Assembly: GCF_024166365.1 (NCBI RefSeq)
Contig: NC_064820.1
Coordinates: forward strand, 85,636,001-85,700,000
DNA from: Elephas maximus indicus
Lineage: Eukaryota > Chordata > Mammalia > Proboscidea > Elephantidae
DNA length: 64,000 bases
Direction: 5' to 3'
Below, one piece after another: positions 12,393 to 21,395 of the stretch. Under the pieces are notes generated by a model. That model was not told the origin of the DNA. It ran no database searches and saw nothing but the letters and a program-made list of their open reading frames with translations. Within the stretch, counting starts at the first letter, position 1, and each line of letters begins with the position of its first letter. A program made the translations under genes and the position numbers.

Positions 12393-12560
12393 GGAGCCCT
12401 GGTGGCTCAGTGGTTAAGAACTCGGCTGCTAACCAAAAAGTCGGCAGTTTGAATCCACCAGCCGTTCCTTGGAAACCTTATGGGGCAGTTTTCTGTCCTA
12501 TAGGGTCACTATGATTCAGGATCGACTCAACCACAATGGGATTGGTTTTTTGTTTTTGCC
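12393..12560 (+). repeat. AfroSINE with target-site duplication
   Basis: Head AGGAGCCCTGGTGGCTCAGT, tail GGGTCACTATGATTCAGGAT, then a T-rich 3' end. An 11-bp direct repeat AAAGATTGAAA flanks it at 12382-12392 and 12561-12571, showing LINE-type retrotransposition into the old L1. Confidence 0.95.
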
Positions 12561-12670
12561 AAAGATTGAAAAGGAAGAAAGAAAATTATCTTTATTTGCA
12601 GATAACATCATTGTCTGTGAAGAAAACCCAAAAGTATCTCAAACTATTAGTATAAATGAATTTAGCATAT

Positions 12671-12705
12671 GACTTGGAATCAATTCAATGGCAACAGGTT
12701 TTTTT
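12671..12705 (+). repeat. AfroSINE/RTE tail fragment
   Basis: A short segment matching the SINE tail (TTGGAATCAATTCAATGGCA, ACAGG) followed by a T-run. Only the 3' end is present. Confidence 0.6.
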
Positions 12706-12745
12706 TTTTGTCTTAATACAAAGTCATTATGCAAAAATCATTTCT

Positions 12746-12803
12746 ATATGCTATAGAGTCGCTATGAGTTGAAATCGGCAGCGGGTTTGGTTTTTATATG
12801 CTA
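12746..12803 (+). repeat. 40-bp truncated AfroSINE/RTE tail with 9-bp target duplication
   Basis: The insert at 12755-12794 consists only of the shared 3' tail (GAGTCGCTATGAGTTGAAAT, then GGGTTTGGTTTTT). It is flanked by TATATGCTA at 12746-12754 and 12795-12803. It is a heavily 5'-truncated insertion from the RTE or AfroSINE family. Confidence 0.8.
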
Positions 12804-13240
12804 GCAACAAAAAATTAAAAATTAAAAAACTATTTTTATACCAGCAGGAAGCATCAAATTCCTAGGAGTAAATCTGATATAAGATGTTTAAGACATCTAC
12901 TCTGAAGATCATAAAATGTTGATGAGAGAAATTAAAGAAGACCTAAATAAACGCACAGATGCTAACTCTCCTGAAGTCGATCTCTAGATTCAACACAATC
13001 TCAATCAAAATTCCAGCAGATATTTTTGTAGAAATTGACATGCGATTCTAAAATACATGTAGAGATTCAAAGTACTTAGAATAGGTAAGGCAATTTTGAA
13101 TTAGAAGAACAAAATTGGAGAACTCACACTATAATATCTCAAAACATCATAAAGCTAGAGTAATCAAGACGATGTTAGCTCACCATAGACAAATAGATCA
13201 ATGGAACAAAACAGTATCTAGAAATAGACCTAAACATATA

Positions 13241-13508
13241 TGGTAACTTCCTCCTTCCTTCTCTCTAAAACCAGTCCCTCTACTGGGCTCTAGAGCCCTC
13301 AGGGGCTTTCTCTATCTTTATCACTTACCTCTATCACTGCCTTCTGTTGTCTTCAGTCTGTACTTCTTCATTAATGCCTTTCCTTCCAGCTTCCCCATTT
13401 TAAATCCTCTAGAACGAGTGTTTTCCAGTGCCGTTTCTTGTGTCCACAATGGAGACAGGGGAGCGTGTTACTTGGCAGAGCAATGGGGTATCTGGACTGG
13501 GCCAGAGC
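13241..13508. other. No feature recognised
   Basis: Pyrimidine-rich stretch at 13250-13400. No ORF or named repeat supported. Confidence 0.4.
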
Positions 13509-13916
13509 CCCATGGACAGGAGCAGGTTATCCAATAGGCAAGGTAAGCACAGTGCTTACCTTGCTTACCAGATCATCTCTAGGGAACAATTTCACATTTT
13601 TTTACCACGTTAAAGAGTCTGCTTCTAGGTATGGCTGTCATCTGTCTCTCTCCCAACCCTACAGCACCATTCTACAGAATCAAAACCTCTTTTCAAATTT
13701 ACAATCCCTGATAGAGGGGGGAATGACCCAGTAAGCAAGGTAAGCATGCAGTTACTTACGCTTACTTACTAATCTGCAGTGAACAATTTCATAAAAATCT
13801 CACTTTGATGTGCTGTGGTGAAACCCAGGTGAAATTATTCACTACAGATGATCTAGTAAACAAGGTAAGCACTGTGCTTATCTTGCCTATTGGATAATCT
13901 ACCCCTGCCCATGGAA
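13509..13916. repeat. Palindromic dispersed repeat, copy A (long terminal inverted repeats)
   Basis: The two ends are inverted copies about 88 bp long: left arm 13509-13596 (core TTATCCAATAGGCAAGGTAA, then GCACAGTGCTTACCTTGC) and right arm about 13829-13916 in reverse, with roughly 12 mismatches by eye. A third arm copy at about 13730-13794, in direct orientation, lies just before the right arm, so the right half can fold into a long hairpin. The spacer (about 13610-13730) contains TTACAATCCCTGATAG. Copy B at 36466-36845 shares arms, order and spacer, so this is a dispersed family. It looks like a non-autonomous DNA transposon with duplicated arms; I do not recognise it. Confidence 0.7.
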
Positions 13917-16334
13917 CATAAAAAGAGAGTCCCACAAGCAGCCAATCCTTATTGAGCTGTTATAAGGCCTGAATTAAAAAGATAAGCTGGGACAATCATA
14001 TTCTTTCTTGAGAATATGAAATAAGAAAGAAAGAAAATGAAGGAATTAGGAGTGGGCTCCCAAAGGAAAAGGATGCTAGGAGTTAGAAATTCTTTGAGGG
14101 ATGGCAGGCTAGAGTGACCAGAGGCCATGCCCAGATCAGACACAGCATGAAAGAAATCACAACTGATGCCCAACAGAGCCCTGCTGACTCCTGACAGCCT
14201 TCATGTGCTGGCTTCAGTCGGTGTGTGTATCCTTATAAAGTCATTGCCCTTTTCCAGGGTATTTCTTGCTTGCAACGAAAGCGTTTAAATGCACTTGCCA
14301 AGATGATACTACTCCTAAGTGATGGGCCCAGGCTTGAAACCCAGGACTTCTCTATCTTAGTCCAATGCCCTTTCTACTATTTCAGGGGGAGGGACATTGT
14401 CTTGGTGCAGATTTTAGTGGAGGGGCATGCAAAAATGGTGCATATTAAATATATTTTAATGACTGAGAAAAGCTGCAATCCTGAATATGAGTAGGAGGAA
14501 GCAGCCAGTGAGGCAAACCAAATCCCCTCTCAATTTAAGCTAGAGCAGTAGGAGGGTCCCAAGAAACCCGAAATAGGTCCTTAACGGACTCTTATTTGTA
14601 CAAGGCATCCACCTTCTCTGCTCCGTTTCAACCAATATCCCTGGGAGTCCAGCCGCCCCCTCCCAACACCTCCACCTGCGGCCCCCACCTGTGTGGTGGG
14701 TGGGAGAGGACAGGCAGCCACGTGGGCACGTGGGCTTCTTCCCCTCAAATCTCAAGGCTGCCAGAGTGCACAGAATGCCAGGATAATGGTTTCTATCCGC
14801 GTGTGGCCTTTTGACACACAAGCTAATGAATATATTCTAGGTACAAATCGTTTCTTCCCATGAGCTGTTTTTGCAGGTCTCCAACGAGACAATTACCCGT
14901 TTCCACTTAACAGAGTGACTCAAGGACGGATCTGAGGGCTGGCTCGTGTTGAAGCCTGGCTGTTTTCCTGCCCTCATGTTGAAGAATTCGTGTTGAAAAG
15001 TTAAAAACCCTGAAACTGCACCCCCCCATTCCCCCTCCCCGCCACGCACCTGCCTCTGGGGGCAGCAGGCCCTCCAATGCTCCTGGTGAGCGTGTCTTGT
15101 TGCTTTTCTGTGCTGAATGGGCAGGGTCGTGATGCCAGCCAGTGACAAGGACGGGCCCAGAGGGGTTCACTCACCCACTCGCTTCTCTGAAAAGATGCCT
15201 CTATTTGATGATTACCTACCTGGGCGTCACCTTTTGAAACCCACTGAAAAGAGCTTATTTTATAATCAACATTTCTCAGAAATCACTCCCAGCCACAGGC
15301 TCTGAAAAGAAACAGATTTTGACAAACTGCATGCAATGTACATTATCTTCACGAGTTAGCAGAGCTGAAGGCTGGCCACTTGAGGATTTTCAGACTTGAT
15401 TTTCCAGAGGAATGCTTTTTCGAAGCTGCAGCCACCTGGAGGCACTGATTAAAAGCAAGAGTGAAATGTCCCCGTAGAGCTGGAATTTTTGGAGGGTAGG
15501 AGAGAGAGACTCTTAAAAGTTAGAGTTTACTCTTCATTTTTCTCTAAGCTTGAAAAATTAGTGAACTATGGAGAATGAGGTGATAATTAAGATCCAACCA
15601 TAAATCAAAAATCTCCAGTGTGGTTGGCATTCTGTTTAGATTGAATCATAAACTCTTCAAGAAAACGCATCCTGATAGATCAACAATGTGACATTAGTGC
15701 TTAAGAGAGTGTTGCCTTTTATCCAAGAAGTTTTATGATGTGAAACATAATAATTCCAAGGAGGCACAATCACATTTTCAATTACTTTTGATTACATTTA
15801 TGTACCCAAGCAATAGCTGAAGGTTTTAAGCTGGAAATTCAGAACTGTTCAGTCCGGAATGAGTCTTCTTTCTCTCCCTCTGTGAGTTTGTACTGAGTGA
15901 ATTGGCAACATTCCTAATTCTAACCCAGATGTCACCACGTGTCGTAGAGATGTGGTGTGAGAAAGATGTTTCGGATGTAGGCTGCCTGGGATGCAGACAG
16001 GAGAACTATGGGTAGTGAGAGGACCCACTGGGAGCACTCCGGGTCTGAGGTTCCACAAGGTTCAGACTTCCCGTTCACAACCTGAAACAAAGATCTTCCA
16101 AGTGTAAGTTTTGAGGACAGAGTATGGAGAAGTCTATGCTACTGATGGTCTATTGGGCAGCGACAGACTTCTTATCTAGACAGAAAGGCCAAACAAAAAT
16201 CTGTCCCACAATAGAAAGACCAAATGTAATGAAATGGCCATGAGAACATAGGTAATATAGAACCAAAATCCAAGCCCAACCTGTAATGTTAAAAAAAAAA
16301 AAAAGTGGGGCTCTATATAATAAAATTATTCTCT
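13917..16334. other. Quiet island, no nameable repeat seen
   Basis: About 2.4 kb lacking AfroSINE, L1 and LTR signatures. It holds C-rich patches at 14640-14700 and 15020-15060 and CACGTG boxes at 14719-14724 and 14727-14732. ORFs of up to 103 residues on both strands show no recognisable domain. An A-run lies at about 16290-16304. Possibly conserved non-coding DNA; this needs a cross-species alignment. Confidence 0.4.
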
Positions 16335-16640
16335 GCAGTTGGATGTGGTTATGTGACAAAGTTCTGGCTCATGGAATGTAGGCAAAAGTAATGTGTGCCA
16401 CTTCCCTGCCCCCATACCTGACTCTACCATTTGATCCTCCATGCTCTTTTCTCTTTGGCAACAACCTTGGAAATCCCTTGTTGAAGAGAGAAGCTACAAA
16501 GATGAAGCTACTAGATCCCTGAATCACTAGCTGGCAAGCTGCCTGCTTATCATTAACACCTGTGTTAGGCTTCATGGGACCAAGAAATAAACTTACATTG
16601 TGTGAAGTCATTAGGATTTGTGGTTTGTCTGCTACAGCAA
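16335..16640 (+). repeat. Old interspersed repeat, LTR-like, family not assigned
   Basis: Contains TTCTGGCTCATGGAATGTAG near the start and AGAAATAAACTTACATTGTG, ATTAGGATTTGTGGTTTGTC near the end, a layout shared with a common placental repeat. 33760-34090 appears to be another copy (CAGTTCTGGTCAATAAAATA). Family not assigned. Confidence 0.4.
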
Positions 16641-16660
16641 CTATCAAAAACAAAACAAAC

Positions 16661-16861
16661 CAGTCACCTTTGAGTGAATTGTAACTCACGGCAAACCCAT
16701 GTGTTGCAGAGTAGAACTGTATTCCACAGGGTTTTCAATGACTGTGACCTTTCAGAATCAGGTCGCCAGGCCTTTCTTCTGAGGTGTCTTAGTGGGTTCA
16801 AGCAACCAACTTTTCAGTTAGTAGTTGAACACTTAACCACTTGCACCACCCAGGGACTCCT
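16661..16861 (-). repeat. AfroSINE, long type
   Basis: The reverse complement starts GGAGTCCCTGGGTGGTGCAA and carries the extra middle module seen in the longer subfamily (reverse complement of GCCAGGCCTTTCTTCTGAGG). The tail lies at about 16661-16700. About 200 bp. Confidence 0.88.
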
Positions 16862-17849
16862 GCTACATCAACTAGTGAATCCTTAACCAACACAGTGGGT
16901 GAGTGGCATTGTTTTTCACTCTTTAAGGTACTACAGGGAAAAAGCACATCAAGGTTGTTTAATCTGTGGATTAGGAATGTAATTAATGTGGCTAATGTAA
17001 TGAAATGACAAACCAACCCCAAATGTGGACGCCACATAGAATTTCTTATTATGAGATTGAATATATGATACAAATTAAATTACATTTCAATTCTAGATTG
17101 CATGCAGGATTTTTCGCTCAATCTCTGTGTTTGCATGTTAATGAGCCTCATGTGTCACATGGACTGAGGGTTGTTTTTAATCAGGGATGTAGAGAGTGGA
17201 GCTGATGGTAATCAAGGAGGAGAGTAATTGCAGGATGCCTGGGACCATGAGAAGCTGATTTTTTCTTTTCTAGGTATTTTGCCTACACCTAAGAAAAGGA
17301 CAAAACTACCAGGTACACAGTGAATAAGAGGTAAGTTAGCGTGGTTTTCTACTCAGTTCCCATTTAAAAAAAAAAAAAGCACCTCATTAAAAGAGCTGAA
17401 TATCGACTCATTTACAACTTTTTTTTCCTTTAAATAGTTTTTTTGTAAATTTGTCATTTGGAAGTTGAAGGACATTCTCCCAAAGAATCAGTGTTACATA
17501 GGTTATGAAATTCCAGAGGTGATACACAAACTTCTATTTAACTCATATTGTTATATATGTATATGTGTATATATGTGTGTGTATGTGTATACATATCTTC
17601 AACATTTTTGAGAGGCTAGACATCTTGAGGGGAAACAAAAATAAATAAGACATAGTTTCTGCTCTGAAATGGCTAGCAGTCTGGCAAGGTAGATGCAGTA
17701 AACATTGTATTCTCATATTCATTCACCTTCCATCTTGTCAAGAGAACCCTGATTTTGTTGGGGGATAGAGGCAATGTACCAGCCTCAGATGATGGATCAA
17801 TTGATTTTAAGCCAGGGATCTTAAATTCTTTTCTTTTTAAATTTTCTCC
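16862..17849. other. No gene recognised; contains a TG/TA microsatellite
   Basis: A/T-rich DNA without a supported gene. An alternating TATATGTG repeat occupies about 17551-17595. Short A- and T-runs occur near 17367 and 17420. Confidence 0.45.
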
Positions 17850-18359
17850 AGCTCTGTCCGGGACCCTCTATTGTGATCTCTGTCAGAGAAGTTGGTGGCG
17901 GTAGCCAGGGACCATCTAGTTGTGCTGGACTCAGTTTCATGGAGGCCATGATAGTTGTGGTCCATTAGTCCTTTGGACTAATCTTTCCCTTGTGTCTTTA
18001 GTTTTCTTCATTGTGCCTTGCTCCCAGCAGGGTGAGACCAGTGGAGGATCTTAGATGGCCATTCACAAGCTTTTAAGACCCCAGATGCTACTCACCAAAG
18101 TAGAATGCAGAACATTTTCTTTACAAACTATGTTATGTCAGTTGAGTTAGATGTTCCCTAAGACCATGGTCCCCACAGCCCTCAGTCCAGTTATTCAGTT
18201 CCTCAAGGAGTTTGGATGTGCCCGTGGAGCTTACATGACCTTGCCTTGTACAAGTTGTGCTGGCTTCCACAGTATTGTGTACTGTCTTACCCGTCACCAC
18301 AGCTATGACTTATCTATTGTCTATTTAGTGTTTTTCCATCCCCACTCCTCCCCTCCCTC

Positions 18360-18473
18360 GTAACCATCAAAGATAGTTTTTGTGTGTAAAACTTTTCATG
18401 AGTTTTTGTAGTAGTGGTAACCATCAAAGATTGTTTTTGTGTGTAAACCTTTTCATGAGTTTTTGTAGTAGTG
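18360..18473. repeat. 57-bp tandem duplication within the L1-B 3'UTR
   Basis: A unit beginning GTAACCATCAAAGAT and ending TTTTTGTAGTAGTG occurs twice in a row (starts 18360 and 18417) with a few differences. Only one unit is seen at this position in the other L1s here, so it is a local duplication. Confidence 0.85.
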
Positions 18474-18518
18474 GTCTCATACAATATTTGTCCTTTCCTA
18501 ATTGACTTAATTCACTCA

Positions 18519-19536
18519 TACCACCAAGAAAGCAACACCGGGAGCAGAGCACATCTTTTGGACCTGGGGTCCCTGTACCTGAGAAGCTCCCAGACCAAGG
18601 GAAGACTGATGACAAGGACCTTCCTCCAGAGCTGACAGAGAGAGAAAGCCATCCCCTGAAGCTGACGCCCTGAATTTGGACTTGTAACCTACTAGACTGT
18701 GAGAGAATAAATTTCTCTTTGTTGAAGCCATCCACTTGCGGTATTTCTGTTGTAGCAGCACTAGATGACTTAGAATTTGGTACCAAGAGAGTGGGGTGCT
18801 GCTCTAACAGATACCTAAAATGTGCAAGTGGTTTTGAAACTGTGAATGGATAGTAGGCTCAAAAGGAAGGGAGGAGAACTCAACATTGGAGAAGGCGCAG
18901 ATGGTGAGAAACAGTAGCAGCAGACGGGCAGCAGCAGAACCAGGAGACCAGTGCCAGACAGTGCTGGAGCCGACCCATGGAGCAAGAGAGCTGAGTGCCT
19001 GTGCCCAGGGGCTTCCTGGCAGAGTGGGGTGCCTCCAGGCACTTATCGATGGAGCTACAGAGCTTTGGAACATCATTTGCCTCAGCAGGGCAGATGCGGG
19101 TGTGAAGCCCAAAGAGCCAAGAGTCCAAGAAACCAGGAAGCAGAAGCTGAAGAGGCAAGGAACACAAGAAGCTGAGCTGCCTCAGTCCCAAAAGGTATGG
19201 CCAGGAACTCTGGGGTTTCAAAGGGTGGAGCCATGGCCTCTGCTGTTTCTAAGGATGGAGTCACCACTCAGATGGACTAGGAGAATGGGGCCGCCTAAAG
19301 CCAAGGGAGCAGAGTTGCTGTCACAGTATGCCTGGAAGGCAGAGCTGAAACCCAGGGCTGCAGAACCTCTATTCAGAATCTGGAGAATGTGGCCATTACC
19401 TAGAATCTGGAGGGCAGGGCCATTATGTAAATTGTCTCAAAGCCAGAGAACAGAGGATTATTTTCAAAGCCTTGAGGGCTAATGTAATGTGTTCTGCTGA
19501 CTTGCTTGGTGCTGTTATGCTTTCTTTCCCTCCAGT
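18519..19536 (+). mobile_element. ERVL-MaLR fragment: partial LTR plus internal sequence
   Basis: 18519-18777 matches the 3' half of the LTR at 56011-56531 (GTGAGAGAATAAATTTCTCT, then a GTAGCAGCACTAGATGACT end). It is followed at once by TTGGTACCAAGAGAGTGGGG, the primer-binding-site and leader type of MaLR internal regions. The internal part runs to about 19536 and shows no usable protein. The 5' half of the LTR is absent; the left edge joins L1-B 3'UTR directly. Confidence 0.75.
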
Positions 19537-20395
19537 TTTTAGTGATTAGAACTTTGTTGGCAATGTCATAGCCCATTTTTTTCCCCCAGTCTGTAGGTTC
19601 TCTTTTTACTATCTGGATGAAGTCTTTTGATGAGCATAAGTGTTTGATTTTTAGAAGATCCCAGTTATCTAGCTTATCTTCTGGAGTTTGTGTGTTGTTA
19701 GTTATGGTTTGTATCCTGTTAATGCCGTGTATTAAGGCCTCTAGCATTGATCCTATTTTTTCTTCTATGATCACTGTGGTTTTTGGTTTTATATTTAGGT
19801 CTTTGATCCATTTTGAATTTTTTTTTGTGTGTGTATGGTGTGAGGTATGGCTCTGTTTCATTTTTTTGCAGAGGCACGTCCAATTTTGTCAGCACCGTTT
19901 GTTAAAAAGACTGACTTTTCCCCATTTGATAGGTTCCTTGTCAAAGATCAGGTGACTGTAGGTGGATGAATTTACATCTGGGTTCTCAATTCTGTTCCAT
20001 TGGTCAACATATCTGTTGTTGTACCAGTACCAGCCTGTTTTGACTACCATAGCTGTGTAGTAGGCTCTGAGGTCAGGTAATGAGAAGCCTCCTACTTTAT
20101 TCTTCTTCTTCAATTGTGCTTTACTTTTCCAGGGTCTCTTCCCTTTCCACATAAAGTTAATGATTAGTTTTTCCATCTCTTTAAAGAATGCTGTTGGTAT
20201 TTGGATCAGGATTGCATTGTATTTGCAGATTGTTTTGGGTAGAATTGACATTTTCACAATGTTGAGTCTACCTATCCATGAGCATGGTATGTTTTTCCAT
20301 TTATGTAGATATTTTTTGGTTTCTTGCAATGGTGTCTTGTAGTTTTCTTTGTATAGGCCTTTTACATCCCTGGTTAGATTTATTCCTAAGTATTT
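19537..20395 (-). pseudogene. L1-B ORF2 remnant, left of the L1-C insertion
   Basis: Minus-strand reading gives the ORF2 thumb and post-RT region ([56 protein letters not shown]) in two frames. It ends at TATTCCTAAGTATTT, where L1-C was inserted. The continuation on the other side is at 26928. Confidence 0.88.
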
Positions 20396-21314
20396 ATTTT
20401 TATTTTTTTTATTAAGCTTCAAGTGAACATTTACCATTCCAATCAGTCTGTCACATGTAGGTTTACATACATCTTACTCCCTTCTCCCACTTGCTCTCCC
20501 CCTATTGAGTCAGCCCCCACAGTCTCTTGTTTCGTGCCAATTTTGCCATCTTCCCTCTCTCTCTATCTTCCCATCCCTCCTCCAGTCAAGAGTTGCCAAC
20601 ACACTCTCCCGTGTCCAGCTGATTTAATTAGCTCACTCTTCATCAGCATCTCTCTCCCCCCCACTGACCAGTCCTTTTCATGCCTGATGATTTGTCTTCG
20701 GGGATGGTTCCTGTCCTGTGCCATCAGAAGTTCTGGGGAGCATTGTCTCTGGGATTCCTCTCGTCGCAATCATACCATTAGATGTGGTCTTTTAATGAGA
20801 ATTTGGGGTCTGTATCCCATTGATCTCCTGCTCCCTCAGGAGTTGTCTGTTGTGCTCCCTGACAGGGCAGACATTGGTTGTGGCCAGGCACCAACTAGTT
20901 CTTCTGGTCTCAGGATAATGTAGGTCTCTGGTTCATGTGGTCCTTTCTGTCTCTTGGGTTCTTAGTTGTCGTGTGACCTTGGTGTTCTTCCTTTGCCTTT
21001 GCTCCAGGTGGGTTGAGACCAATTGATGTATCTTAGATGGCCGCTTGTTGGCATTTAGGACCCCAGGCGCCACAATTCAAAGTGGGATGCAGAGTGTTTT
21101 CATAATAGAATTATTTTGCCCATTGACTTAGAAGTCCCCTCAAACCAAGTTCCCCAGACCCCAGCCCCTGCTCCGCTGACCTTTGAAGCTTTCATTTTAT
21201 CCCGGAAACCTCTTTGCTTTTAATCCAGTCCAATTAGGCTGACCTTCCTTGTATTGAGTGTTGTCCTTCCCTTCACCCAAAGCAGTTCTTATGTACAGAT
21301 TGATCAATAAAAGG

Positions 21315-21342
21315 CCCTCTCCCTCCCTCCCTCCCTCCCCCC
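21315..21342 (-). repeat. G-rich tract of the L1-C 3'UTR
   Basis: The plus strand is a run of CCCT units ending in six C. On the L1 RNA this is at least five runs of three or more G, the strongest G-quadruplex candidate among the L1 copies here. Confidence 0.65.
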
Positions 21343-21395
21343 TTTGTAACCACAAGAGTATGTGTTCTTCTCCGTTTTTTCTATTTCTCAAGATC

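Larger units (their letters stand above)
12350..13240 (+). mobile_element. Old L1 ORF2 fragment carrying three SINE-type insertions
   Basis: Translated pieces include a degenerate RT motif (SLFADNIIVCEENPK, where FADD has become FADN) near 12580. The thumb and C-terminal region (CATCAAATTCCTAGGAGTAA onward) extends to about 13240. It is interrupted by an AfroSINE at 12393-12560 and by two SINE or RTE tail fragments at 12671-12705 and 12755-12794. Non-functional. Confidence 0.75.

Noticed and set aside
13428..13734. ORFs of 61 and 98 residues over the palindromic repeat
   Set aside because: They cross the inverted arm and spacer in different frames, and copy B has no matching open frame.
14540..15170. 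Small overlapping ORFs on both strands in the quiet island
   Set aside because: GC-rich stretches give chance open frames; no domain, start context or splice structure supports coding.
18886..19482. 198-residue plus-strand ORF as a host gene
   Set aside because: It lies within MaLR internal sequence following an LTR and primer-binding-site-like segment; the translation has no recognisable domain and similar text recurs at 55500-56000.
20423..20923. 166-residue plus-strand ORF over the L1-C 3'UTR
   Set aside because: It is antisense to the L1 3'UTR; near-copies in L1-D (27043-27498) and L1-E have the same shadow.
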